Below, in pieces: positions 31,152 through 39,283 of a DNA stretch of 64,000 bases. The notes beneath the pieces were generated by a model. The model ran no database searches. It saw nothing but the letters and a program-made list of their open reading frames with translations, and was not told the origin of the DNA. Location: the NCBI RefSeq assembly GCF_000009765.2, contig NC_003155.5:6324001-6388000 (forward strand), given 5' to 3'. The stretch is from Streptomyces avermitilis MA-4680 = NBRC 14893. Lineage in GTDB: Bacteria; Actinomycetota; Actinomycetes; Streptomycetales; Streptomycetaceae. The position numbers were made by a program, and so were the translations under genes. Positions within the stretch are counted from its first letter, which is position 1. Each line of letters starts with the position of its first letter.

Positions 31152-32004
31152 CCGGGGAAGTCTGGCACTCCCCACTGACAATTGAGGAACCTGCGCCCTG
31201 CGAGGCGGCCGCGACGGGTGCGGAGCGGGCGCTCAGGCGCTCCTTGGCCAGGTCCGCGAGCCGCATCATCGCCGGGGTCAGCAGCAGGCCGGCTCCCATC
31301 ACGGCGGCGCCCGCCGCGGCGTCCAGGAAGTAGTGGTTCGCGGTGCCCATCACGACGATCGTGGTGAGCAGCGGATACGCGATGCCCGCGACCTTGGCGG
31401 CGGGGGTGCGGCCGTACCGCCACAGCATCACCCCGCACCACAGCGCCCAGCCCACGTGCAGGCTCGGCATCGCCGCGTACTGGTTCGTCATGCCGCCCAG
31501 GCCGCGCGGCGCGCTGGCCTCGCCGCCCCACCAGCCGTACGAGCTGTACTGGGCCATCGTGTCGACGAAGCCGTGGCCCTGAGACAGCAGCCGGGGCGGG
31601 CAGGTCGGCAGCAGGGTGAAGCCGATCAGGCCGATGAACGTGGACGTCAACAGCCAGGTCCGGGCGGCTCTGTAGCGCACCGCGCGGGAGCGGAAGAGCC
31701 AGATCAGGAGCGCGGGCGTGACCAGGTAGTGCAGCGAGGCGTACCAGAAGTCGGCCGGCACACCGAGCCATGCCTCGCGCGTGAAGAGACGGTTCAGCGG
31801 ATGCTCGGCGTTGAGATGCAGGGCCTTCTCGATGCGCAGGATCGCCAGACCGTGGTCGACGGCGGTGGAGACATCGCCCCGGGCGAGGAGCCGGCCCGCC
31901 GAGTACGAGGCGTACACGAGGACGATCAGCGGCAGTTCGGTCCACCAGCGCAGCCGGGTCTTCGGCACCGCCCTCTCGATGCCTGGTGTCACGGTCTGCG
32001 GCAT
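31048..32004 (-). CDS. PAP2-superfamily membrane phosphatase/transferase
   Basis: A 318-residue integral membrane protein. The ATG at 32004 has GGGGGAGGG seven bases upstream. About six membrane segments are visible. The phosphatase motifs are present in the InositolP-ceramide-synthase-like form: PTCPPRLL early, AMPSLHVGW, and NHYFLDAAAG late. The large first loop (DVSTAVDHGLAILRIEKALHLNAEHPLNRLF) is typical of this subgroup in actinobacteria. The substrate may be a lipid phosphate. The hydrophilic tail after about residue 265 overlaps the next gene by about 100 bp, which is unusual. Confidence 0.85.
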   Translation of the reverse strand: MPQTVTPGIERAVPKTRLRWWTELPLIVLVYASYSAGRLLARGDVSTAVDHGLAILRIEKALHLNAEHPLNRLFTREAWLGVPADFWYASLHYLVTPALLIWLFRSRAVRYRAARTWLLTSTFIGLIGFTLLPTCPPRLLSQGHGFVDTMAQYSSYGWWGGEASAPRGLGGMTNQYAAMPSLHVGWALWCGVMLWRYGRTPAAKVAGIAYPLLTTIVVMGTANHYFLDAAAGAAVMGAGLLLTPAMMRLADLAKERLSARSAPVAAASQGAGSSIVSGECQTSPGERIPRQRVSRHGPGAEPGATPADAGDGAPAAAR

Positions 32005-32197
32005 CCGATCGCCCTCCCCCTTCACATCAGCTGCGGTGCCCGGCGGCACGGTCGCATCACTTTACGGCGTATGTGCGCGCCCCCTGCGGGGCGCCCCCGG
32101 CTCTCAAAGACGCCGAGATCGCCCGCCGGGTTGCCCCGCTTCAGCGTGCGCGATGATGGAAGGAACCCACCTCTCATTTCTCCCGGAAAGGCCGCTC

Positions 32198-32815
32198 ATG
32201 GCACCGCGCATCCTGCTGGCCCGGCATGGACAGACGGAATGGTCCCTGCTCGGGAAGCACACCGGCAGGACGGACATTCCGCTCCTCGAAGAGGGCCGGC
32301 GCGGCGCCAAGCTGCTGGGCGAACGGCTGCACCGGGCGCCCTTCGACGGGCTCTTCGACGCCGAGATCCGTACGAGTCCGCTGGCACGCGCGCGTGAGAC
32401 ATGCGAACTGGCCGGTTTCGGTGACCGCGCCACCTCCTGGGACCCGCTCATGGAGTGGGACTACGGGGCGTACGAGGGCATGACGCCGGCCGAGATCCAG
32501 AAGGTGCGGCCGGGCTGGTTCATCTGGCGCGACGGCGTCCCCGAGGGCGAGACCCTCGCGCAGGTCTCCGCGCGCGCGGACGAGGTCGTCGCCTGGGCGC
32601 GTGCCGAGGACCGCGACGTCCTGGTGTTCGCCCACGGGCACATCCTGCGCTCGATCGGCGCGCGGTGGCTCGGCCTGCCGATCGATTTCGCCGCGCGTAT
32701 CAGGCTCAGTCCGACGTCCCTCTCGGTGCTGGGATGGGCCTACGGGGAGCCCGCGATCGAGAGCTGGAACGATCTGGGGCATCTGGTGCACCAGGGCGAG
32801 CAGCGGATCGCCTGA
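32198..32815 (+). CDS. histidine phosphatase (phosphoglycerate-mutase-like)
   Basis: A 205-residue branch-1 histidine phosphatase. The catalytic motif ARHGQTEW is at the N-terminus, with the RHG histidine about residue 9, and the second histidine is in FAHGHILR. Conserved arginine and glutamate regions (TSPLARARETCELAG, PEGETLAQVSARAD) are present. Such proteins remove phosphate from small metabolites; the sequence does not name the substrate. The ATG at 32198 is preceded by GGAAAGG. It stands alone, divergent from the PAP2 gene. Confidence 0.9.
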   Translation: MAPRILLARHGQTEWSLLGKHTGRTDIPLLEEGRRGAKLLGERLHRAPFDGLFDAEIRTSPLARARETCELAGFGDRATSWDPLMEWDYGAYEGMTPAEIQKVRPGWFIWRDGVPEGETLAQVSARADEVVAWARAEDRDVLVFAHGHILRSIGARWLGLPIDFAARIRLSPTSLSVLGWAYGEPAIESWNDLGHLVHQGEQRIA

Positions 32816-32868
32816 CCGCGTACGGGATCGCCTGAAAGGGGATGGCCGTCCCGGGCCGGCGCGGAGTC

Positions 32869-34461
32869 TCACGCCATGCGCGGCAGGCTCGCGTGCCGCT
32901 CCAGGAACGCCGACACCTCCGACGCCCTCCGGTGCGGCAGCAGGACCCGGGCGGTGCCCGCCAGCATCGTCTGGACGCGGGAGGACTGGACCTGGCCGAG
33001 GAGCTCCAGAACCCGCAGGCCCGCCATCGCGGCCTCGTCGGGACGGCCCCCGCGCGCGAGGTCGTCGGCGAGCTCCGCCGTGTAGAGGGCGATGTTGCGG
33101 GTGAAGTGCGGGTCCTGGAGGTGCGCGGCCCGGCGGGCGTGGCGGGCCGCACGGGGCCAGTCGCCGAGCGTCGACCAGCACTGCGCCTCCAGGCCCTCCA
33201 GTTCGGCCTCTCCGTAGAAGGTCATCCACTCGGGGTCCGTCTCCGAAGGGCCCCGTTCGAAGAGGGCCTGGGCCCGGGCCAGCGCCTGCTCGCAGCCCGC
33301 CCGGTCCGCGAGCCCCGCCCAGCCGCCCGCCTCGCGCAGCGCGAGCAGCGACATGAGGCGGGGCGAGCCCAGCGGGCGGGCCGCGCGCTGGGCCGCCTGC
33401 GCCGCCCGCACCGCCTCGCGCGGCCGGCCCGCGTCGCGCGCGAGGAACGCCGTGTTGCAGAACGCGTGCGCCTCAAGCCCCGGGTCCCCGGCCATGCGGG
33501 CGGTCGCGAGCGCCTCCGCGTAGTGCGAGCGGGCGTCGTCGAAGCGGCCCGAGTCGTGGGCCAGCCAGCCCACCGAGATGGCCAGTTCCCCCGCGCCCAT
33601 GTAGAGCCGGTCCGCGGTCGACTGCCGGGTCGTCCCCGCGTCGAGCAGCGCGTACGCGGTCCGCAGCGGGGCCGACGCGCGCCGGTAGAGGCCGTCCGCG
33701 CCGTGCCGGTCGTCCAGCAGCCGGATTCTGCGCACGGCCTCTTCGAGGGCGCCCGCCTCGGACGAACCCGCCCGGTGGCCGGGACGTCCGGCGGCCGCCG
33801 CCGGGCTGCCGAAGGTGAGCCCGAAGGGGCCCAGCGAGGCGGCTGCCACCGTGGCGGTGCCGCCCGTCATGAATGCGCGACGCTGCACGTCGCTCTCCTC
33901 GTGGTTCTGATCGTGGTACTCGTGCGTGTCGTACAGGTCTGACGTGTGGTGTGTGTCGTACGGGTCTGGCGTGGGCTGTGGGTTGAACGGGTCTGGCGCG
34001 TGCTGCGGGTTGAGCGGGTCGTACGGGTCGTACGGGTCCTGCGGAGCCTGCGTTTCGTGCGACGGATCTGGCATGTCATACGTCTCGCACGCCCCTTCCA
34101 TCTCATGCGAGGCGCGCAAAGGGCTCTCGGTGCGTGGGGGAGGCGCATCGTCGGTGGTGCGCGCCGCCCCCCTGCCCCGTACCGCGGAGCGGGGTGCGAA
34201 ACCCAGGTCGGTGAGGGTGCGGCCGGGGAACATGTGCAGGAACACGCGTTCGTAGGCGTAGTTGGGGCAGCGGATCTCGCCCGCCTCCACCCGCCCGATG
34301 TAGCGCGCGTCACAGCTGACCCGCTCGCCGATCTCGCGCGCGGCCCGCCGCACCGCCGAGGCGAACTCGCCCGGTGAGCGCTGTCCGCGCAACTGCCGGA
34401 AGGCGAGGTTCGGCCGCGGTGGCGTGGGGGGCTGGGACGAGGTCACCGTTGACGACGCCAT
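32869..34461 (-). CDS. XRE-like HTH and TPR regulator with internal hydrophobic segment
   Basis: A 530-residue protein. Residues about 20-85 form a degenerate helix-turn-helix (GEFASAVRRAAREIGERVSCDARYIGRVEAGEIRCP). Residues 130-190 are a low-complexity Pro/Asp/Tyr/His run of DPYD units. At 194 a twin-arginine-like QRRAFMTGG leads into about 25 hydrophobic or small residues. The rest (about 240-520) is helical TPR-type repeat. This architecture is shared by Streptomyces regulators of the NsdA/NsdB kind, which affect sporulation and antibiotics. Its divergent partner is the gene at 34748. Function here is inferred from architecture only. Confidence 0.72.
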   Translation of the reverse strand: MASSTVTSSQPPTPPRPNLAFRQLRGQRSPGEFASAVRRAAREIGERVSCDARYIGRVEAGEIRCPNYAYERVFLHMFPGRTLTDLGFAPRSAVRGRGAARTTDDAPPPRTESPLRASHEMEGACETYDMPDPSHETQAPQDPYDPYDPLNPQHAPDPFNPQPTPDPYDTHHTSDLYDTHEYHDQNHEESDVQRRAFMTGGTATVAAASLGPFGLTFGSPAAAAGRPGHRAGSSEAGALEEAVRRIRLLDDRHGADGLYRRASAPLRTAYALLDAGTTRQSTADRLYMGAGELAISVGWLAHDSGRFDDARSHYAEALATARMAGDPGLEAHAFCNTAFLARDAGRPREAVRAAQAAQRAARPLGSPRLMSLLALREAGGWAGLADRAGCEQALARAQALFERGPSETDPEWMTFYGEAELEGLEAQCWSTLGDWPRAARHARRAAHLQDPHFTRNIALYTAELADDLARGGRPDEAAMAGLRVLELLGQVQSSRVQTMLAGTARVLLPHRRASEVSAFLERHASLPRMA

Positions 34462-34747
34462 GGCGGGGCCCTCTCTGCGAACCGTCGAACCATGCCGGAT
34501 TCGGGATCAGTTGTACGGGTGGTGCCCGGTTGTTCCCTGTGTCCGGCGGTGCAAGAACGTACCCGGCCCACCGGTGCCGCCATGCGATGTTTGGCTACAA
34601 ACCGGATATCTCATACAGGATCTGCCATGAACTGCCATCCTTTGCGGCGGTGTTATGCCGTAGCCGTTGACGTTCTGGCGCGTTGAACCCGACGGACCGG
34701 GAGCCGCCCGAACTCCCGACCCGCTCACTCGTCGAGGAGGGGCTGCC

Positions 34748-35197
34748 GTGTTGGAGGCCGGGATGCAGACCAGGCAGAGCACCGAGTTCCGTACGTCGTC
34801 GACGGCGCAGCACCGGCCGACCCCGGAGAGCAGCGCGCCACCGCGGCCGGAGTCCGCCTGTGACCTCGTGACCGTTCCGGCACGACAGGGTCTGGAGGCG
34901 GTCGACATTCTCCGCCGCGGCGCCGGCGACTCCGTCGGCCCCGTGCTCCACGACAACGACTGCGACACCCTCGGCTTCCTGGTGCCGCCCGGCACCGCGG
35001 ACGCCTGGGACGTGCCCGGCAGTACGTGCACCCAGACCGGCGGACGGGGGCAGAGCCTTGTGCCCGAGCCCCCGGTCGAGGGCTCGGACTGGCTGCTGCC
35101 GCCCGGGGACGCGGAGCTGGCGACGGATCCGGCGGTGCTGCGGGCGGCGCTGGGGGAAGCGGCGCGGCTGATCGAGGCCGCGGACAACTGTCGCTGA
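34748..35197 (+). CDS. small primase/polymerase-like family protein
   Basis: A 149-residue protein from GTG 34748, which has AGGAGGGG upstream. ATG 34763, with GGAGG five bases before it, is nearly as good. The core CDLVTVPARQGLEAVDILR, GPVLHDNDCDTLGFLVPPGTADAW and SDWLLPPGD runs parallel to the protein at 25376-26023 (FDVVSAP...G...LDRL, GPV...LLF..PGTA, SRWLVAPD). Both look like shortened AEP-fold family members. Catalytic acidic residues are not obvious. It is divergent from the XRE-TPR regulator and shares a 286-bp promoter region with it, so joint regulation is plausible. Confidence 0.6.
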   Translation: MLEAGMQTRQSTEFRTSSTAQHRPTPESSAPPRPESACDLVTVPARQGLEAVDILRRGAGDSVGPVLHDNDCDTLGFLVPPGTADAWDVPGSTCTQTGGRGQSLVPEPPVEGSDWLLPPGDAELATDPAVLRAALGEAARLIEAADNCR

Positions 35198-35210
35198 GCC
35201 GGACACCAAC

Positions 35211-35254
35211 CGTGCAAGCAGGGCCGCGCAGCCGTGCAAGCAGGGCCGCGCAGC
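35211..35254. repeat. 22-bp perfect tandem duplication
   Basis: Two identical 22-bp units (35211-35232 and 35233-35254), each starting CGTGCAAGCAGGG, lie 13 bp after a stop codon in the gap before the methyltransferase-like gene. Confidence 0.9.
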
Positions 35255-35324
35255 CCTTCATCGGCCAGCGGCGTACGACCCCCCTCGCTGAGCCGACCCG
35301 CTCCCGCACGCCGATAATGGCGGG

Positions 35325-36218
35325 ATGGCGAGGGCGAAGAAAAAGAGGTCCGACGACGGGCGTGGCGGGCGGCGCGGGCAGACCGCGGCCGAGGCCGTCG
35401 TCGAGCCCGTCGACGGCGGGCTCGCCGAGCTGATACCCGACCGGGACCGGGCGCGCGCCTGGACTCTCTTCATCGACGGCGCCCCGCAGTCGCACGTCGA
35501 TCTCGACGACCCGGCCTTTCTGAGCTTCGAGTACCAGCGGCGCCTCGGCCATGTCATCGACCTGGTCGCCCCGCCCGGCAGGCCCGTGCACGTCGTGCAC
35601 CTCGGCGGCGGCGCGTTCACCCTCGCCCGCTATGCCGCCGCCACCCGCCCCCGCTCCACCCAGCAGATCGTGGAACGCGACGCGGCCCTCGTCCAACTGG
35701 TCCGCCGTGAGCTGCCGTTGGACCCGAACGCCCGCATCCGGGTGCGCTCCCTGGACGCCCGCGAAGGGCTCGCCAAGGTGGCCGACGACTGGGCGGACCT
35801 GGTGATCGCGGACGTCTTCAGCGGCGCCCGCACACCGGCGCACCTGACGTCGACGGAGTTCCTCACCGAGGTGCGGAGGGTGGTGAAGCCGGACGGCGTC
35901 TACGCCGCCAACCTCGCCGACGGCCCCCCGCTCGCCCACCTCCGCGGCCAGATCGCCACCGCCGCGGTCGTCTTCCCCGAGCTGGCGCTGGTCGCCGATC
36001 CGACCGTGCTGCGCGGCAAACGCTTCGGCAACGCGGTCCTCGTCGGCTCCGGCCACCCGCTGCCGATCGCCGAACTCACCCGCCGCGCGGCCTCGGACCC
36101 GCACCCCGCGCGCGTGGAGCACGGCAAGGAACTGACCGACTTCACCGGCGGAGCCGTACCGGTCCTGGACGCGGTGGCGGTGGCGTCACCGCCGCCACCG
36201 CCCTCGGTGTTCCGGTGA
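35325..36218 (+). CDS. spermidine-synthase-like SAM-dependent enzyme
   Basis: A 297-residue protein. The SAM/dcSAM-binding Rossmann core shows HVVHLGGGAFTLARYAA, the acidic strand end IVERDAALVQLVR, and DLVIADVFSGARTP. Such proteins belong to the spermine/spermidine synthase group, which in actinobacteria often have an unknown acceptor. The usual synthase sequence GGGDGG is replaced by GGGAFT, so polyamine synthesis is uncertain. The N-terminus is Lys/Arg rich. It starts at ATG 35325 with a weak RBS. No polyamine genes lie near. Confidence 0.8.
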   Translation: MARAKKKRSDDGRGGRRGQTAAEAVVEPVDGGLAELIPDRDRARAWTLFIDGAPQSHVDLDDPAFLSFEYQRRLGHVIDLVAPPGRPVHVVHLGGGAFTLARYAAATRPRSTQQIVERDAALVQLVRRELPLDPNARIRVRSLDAREGLAKVADDWADLVIADVFSGARTPAHLTSTEFLTEVRRVVKPDGVYAANLADGPPLAHLRGQIATAAVVFPELALVADPTVLRGKRFGNAVLVGSGHPLPIAELTRRAASDPHPARVEHGKELTDFTGGAVPVLDAVAVASPPPPPSVFR

Positions 36219-36257
36219 GCGCACAGAGCAGGTCCGGCATGATCCGCCGTACCGGGC

Positions 36258-36800
36258 CTAGTAGTTCTGGACGTCCACCCGCGGCGCGCTGTCGTGCCAC
36301 GTGCAGAACACCGTCACCCGGTCCGCGCCCGAGCTGAACTCCACGCGGATCCACGTCTCCGTCTTCCACACCTGCATCGACCAGCCGGATCCGGGCGTCG
36401 CCGAGACGAGGGTCGCGGACGTCCTGCCGAGGTCGAAGACCACCCGCCCGCCGTCGGTGTCGTAGCTCTTGACCTGGCCGGAGGTGGTGGGTGAGGGGGA
36501 GGAGGACGCCGTCCGGGACGGCGTCGGGGCCGGCTTCCCGCTCGGCGCCCGGCGGTGCGAGGGGCCCTTCGACGGGCTCTTCGACGGCTGCGCCCGCTCC
36601 GTCGAGGAGGCCAGCGGTTCCGGCTTCCGTGTCGCCGCGTCACCCGCGGTGATGGGCAGGGCGCGCGGCGGGTCGTACGCGGTCCCCGCCATCACCGTGT
36701 GGACACCCCACCACGACAGCGTGACCGCCGCGCCCGTGGCGAGCGACCAGGCCAGAACGTGTACAAGTCCTCTGCGCATCCCGGTCATATCGCGGGTCAT
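36258..36800 (-). CDS. membrane-anchored protein with Ser/Pro linker, 180 aa
   Basis: One hydrophobic segment (about 12-38) anchors the protein. An extended Ser/Pro/Lys linker (about 60-108) reaches out, and a compact beta-type domain of about 70 residues ends it (SYDTDGGRVVFDLG, SGWSMQVWKTETWIRVEFSSGADRVTVFCTWHD). Two or three near ATGs could start it (36800, 36788, 36779). No known family is recognised. It is divergent from the two-component system and could be a surface sensor partner, but this is only position-based. Confidence 0.65.
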   Translation of the reverse strand: MTRDMTGMRRGLVHVLAWSLATGAAVTLSWWGVHTVMAGTAYDPPRALPITAGDAATRKPEPLASSTERAQPSKSPSKGPSHRRAPSGKPAPTPSRTASSSPSPTTSGQVKSYDTDGGRVVFDLGRTSATLVSATPGSGWSMQVWKTETWIRVEFSSGADRVTVFCTWHDSAPRVDVQNY

Positions 36801-36945
36801 ACTGCCTCACCCGCCCCACGGGTGTCTCCGGGCATCGCACGGATGTCTGATGGATCACGCACAGCCGGAGTTGTCCGGCGCGTGCCCTGTGGAGTTGTCC
36901 ACAGGCTCCGGATGCCCCTGACCCGTATGGCGTACGGTGCCGCCC

Positions 36946-37680
36946 ATGGCAAGTGTGCTCGTGGTCGAGGACGACCAGTTCGTACGCTCGGCCCTCATCC
37001 GGCATCTGACCGAGGCCGCGCACACCGTGCGCAGCGTCGGCACCGCCCTCGAGGCGCTGCGCGAGGTCGCCCACTTCTCCTTCGACGTCGTGATCCTCGA
37101 CCTCGGACTGCCCGATCTGGACGGGTCCGAGGCGCTGAAGATGCTGCGCGGAATCACCGACGTACCGGTGATCATCGCCACCGCGCGGGACGACGAGACG
37201 GAGGTCGTCCGGCTGCTCAACGCGGGCGCGGACGACTATCTGACCAAGCCGTTCTCGGTCGAACACCTGGCCGCGCGCATGGCGGCGGTCCTGCGGCGGG
37301 CACGCTCGGCCGCCGGGGAGGCGCCGCCGTCGACCGTGATCCGGGTCGGCGGGCTCGCCATCGACCCGCTGCGCCGCCAGGCCGAGCTGGACGGCGTACG
37401 ACTCGATCTCACCCGGCGCGAGTTCGACCTGCTCGCCTTCCTGGCCGGACGGCCCGGTGTGGTCGTGGCGCGGCGCGAGCTGCTCGCCGAGGTCTGGCAG
37501 CAGTCGTACGGGGACGACCAGACCATAGACGTCCATCTGTCGTGGCTGCGGCGCAAGTTGGGCGAGACGGCGGCGAAGCCTCGCTATCTGCACACCCTGC
37601 GGGGCGTCGGAGTGAAGCTGGAACCGCCGCGGGGCGAGCCGTCGTGGGGTGCGCGATCACAGGGGGAGCCGCTGCCATGA
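36946..37680 (+). CDS. OmpR/PhoB-family response regulator
   Basis: A 244-residue regulator. The receiver domain (1-115) has the acidic pair Asp9/Asp10 (usually E-D or D-D), phosphorylation site Asp52 in ILDLGLPDLDG, and Lys101 in DYLTKPF. The winged helix (about 135-232) includes LDLTRREFDLLAFLAGRPGVVVAR and the WLRRKLGE recognition region. The ATG at 36946 is preferred over GTG 36937. The stop overlaps the kinase ATG (ATGA), so the two are made together. Confidence 0.93.
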   Translation: MASVLVVEDDQFVRSALIRHLTEAAHTVRSVGTALEALREVAHFSFDVVILDLGLPDLDGSEALKMLRGITDVPVIIATARDDETEVVRLLNAGADDYLTKPFSVEHLAARMAAVLRRARSAAGEAPPSTVIRVGGLAIDPLRRQAELDGVRLDLTRREFDLLAFLAGRPGVVVARRELLAEVWQQSYGDDQTIDVHLSWLRRKLGETAAKPRYLHTLRGVGVKLEPPRGEPSWGARSQGEPLP

Positions 37681-39050
37681 GATGGGCACTGGTCAAGGTG
37701 TGCGTGGCGGTCACCACGATGGTCGTGGTCGCCTTCGCGGTCCCGCTGGGCCTGGTGATCAAGGAGATGGCGCGCGACCGGGCCTTCTCGAACGCCGAGC
37801 GGGAGGCCGCCGCCGTCGCGCCCGCGCTCTCCATCACCACCGACCGGGACCAGTTGGAGCGCGTCGTCGCCTCCGCGGCCTCGGACGAGGGGATGGCCGT
37901 GCACCTGCCGGCGAGCGACGGCAAGGCGGCGTCCGACATCGGGCGGCAGCGCGCCGCCGACAAGGACATCACCACCACCCGGAAGCTGGGCCGCGCCTCC
38001 ACCGCGGAGGTCGCGGGCGGCTCCACGCTGCTCCAGCCCACCGCGCTCAGCTCCGGCGAGATAGCCGTCGTCGAGGTCTACGTCCCCGAGTCCGAGGTCA
38101 GCAACGGCGTCGGCACGGCCTGGGCGGTGCTCGCCGCCGTCGGGGTCGCACTGATCATCGGCTCGGTCGCGGTCGCCGACCGGCTCGGCGTGCGGATGGT
38201 GCAGCCGGCTCAGCGCCTGGTCGAGGGCGCACACGAACTGGGGGAGGGAAAGCTGGGCGCACGGGTGCCCGAGGAAGGGCCGACCGAACTGCGGCTGGCG
38301 GCGGTCGCGTTCAACTCGATGGCCGATCAGGTCGTTCAACTGATGGCCAATGAGCGGGAGTTGGCGGCCGATCTGTCCCACCGGCTGCGTACGCCGCTGA
38401 CCGTGCTGCGGCTGAACACGGCCTCGCTCGGCGACGGGCCGGCCGCCGAGCAGACCCGGGCGGCCGTCGCACAACTGGAGCGCGAGGTCGACACCATCAT
38501 CCGTACGGCCCGGGAGGCCAAGCCGCAGACCGCCGCGCCGGGCTTCGGCGCCGGGTGCGACGCGGCCGAAGTGGTGCGCGAGCGGATGGACTTCTGGTCG
38601 GCGCTCGCGGAGGACGAGGGCCGCAAGGTCCGGGTCGCGGGCGCGGACCGGCCGGTCCGCATACCCGTCGCCCGCGCCGACCTCGCCGCCGCCCTCGACG
38701 CGCTGCTCGGGAACGTGTTCCGGCACACCCCGGAGGGCACGGCGTTCGCGGTCGACGTGCACAACGGCGAGGACGCGGTGATCGTGCTGGTGTCGGACGC
38801 GGGGCCGGGAATCCCCGACCCCGAGGCGGCGATGGCTCGGGGCCGCGGCTCGGGGAGCGACGGCTCGACGGGGCTCGGGCTGGACATCGTGCGCCGCCTC
38901 GCGGAGTCGACGGGCGGCGATGTGCGCATCGGCTCGTCGGTGCTCGGCGGGACGGAGGTCCGGATCTGGATCCAGCTGGACGGCCGGGCGCCGGTGCGAC
39001 GCGGACACCGGGGGTCCGTACGGCGTCGGTGGCGCATGGCGGCGAGGTGA
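37677..39050 (+). CDS. sensor histidine kinase
   Basis: A 457-residue membrane kinase, partner of the preceding regulator. Membrane helices at about 5-28 and 145-167 flank an extracytoplasmic sensor of about 115 residues. A HAMP segment follows (about 168-222). The phosphorylated His235 sits in DLSHRLRTPLTVLRLN. The ATPase domain has ALDALLGNVFRHTPEG, VSDAGPGIPD and GLGLDIVRRLAE. The signal sensed is unknown. The stop codon lies inside a 31-bp tandem duplication. Translation is coupled to the regulator. Confidence 0.93.
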   Translation: MRWALVKVCVAVTTMVVVAFAVPLGLVIKEMARDRAFSNAEREAAAVAPALSITTDRDQLERVVASAASDEGMAVHLPASDGKAASDIGRQRAADKDITTTRKLGRASTAEVAGGSTLLQPTALSSGEIAVVEVYVPESEVSNGVGTAWAVLAAVGVALIIGSVAVADRLGVRMVQPAQRLVEGAHELGEGKLGARVPEEGPTELRLAAVAFNSMADQVVQLMANERELAADLSHRLRTPLTVLRLNTASLGDGPAAEQTRAAVAQLEREVDTIIRTAREAKPQTAAPGFGAGCDAAEVVRERMDFWSALAEDEGRKVRVAGADRPVRIPVARADLAAALDALLGNVFRHTPEGTAFAVDVHNGEDAVIVLVSDAGPGIPDPEAAMARGRGSGSDGSTGLGLDIVRRLAESTGGDVRIGSSVLGGTEVRIWIQLDGRAPVRRGHRGSVRRRWRMAAR

Positions 39051-39100
39051 CGCTTCCGCGTGAGCGGCAGCGGCGAGGTGATGCTTCCGCGTGAGCGGCA
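39039..39100. repeat. 31-bp tandem duplication across the kinase stop
   Basis: Two 31-bp copies (from 39039 and from 39070), each with GGCGAGGTGA then GCTTCCGCGTGAGCGGCA, differ by one base. The kinase TGA is in the first copy, so the second is a duplicate of the gene end in non-coding DNA. Confidence 0.88.
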
Positions 39101-39104
39101 CCCA

Positions 39105-39120
39105 ATTGGTCTCTACCTTT
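39105..39120. promoter_or_regulatory. weak DasR-type dre candidate upstream of GH18 gene
   Basis: ATTGGTCTCTACCTTT shares TGGTCT..ACC with the dre consensus (nine of the eleven core bases). It lies about 165 bp before the start of a chitinase-fold gene. It is less exact than the sites at 7990 and 57454. Confidence 0.4.
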
Positions 39121-39283
39121 AACCGCCCCCGATGCCTTCCTTAAGCGCACCCTAAGATCCGCAACCCCCGCCCGGATCAAGCGGTTTGCCCGATTCCGGA
39201 TCGCTAGCGTGCTGCCGCACCCACCCCTGGAAATCCCGTGTGGACCCCCGGGGCACCCCGTGAGCAGCGAAGGCAGGCACGCG

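Noticed and set aside
28384..31185. Plus-strand frames opposite the nuclease/unknown/helicase operon
   Set aside because: Composition is typical of antisense translation. The minus-strand frames carry catalytic motifs and coupled starts and stops.
31185..33000. Plus-strand frames opposite the PAP2 gene and continuing into the histidine phosphatase
   Set aside because: Only the part from ATG 32198 has an RBS and family motifs; the upstream stretch is antisense to PAP2.
33905..34080. CRISPR-like short repeats
   Set aside because: The repetitive GTCGTACGGGTC-type DNA is the coding sequence for Asp-Pro-Tyr-Asp units of the XRE-TPR regulator. Spacing and spacers do not fit a CRISPR array.
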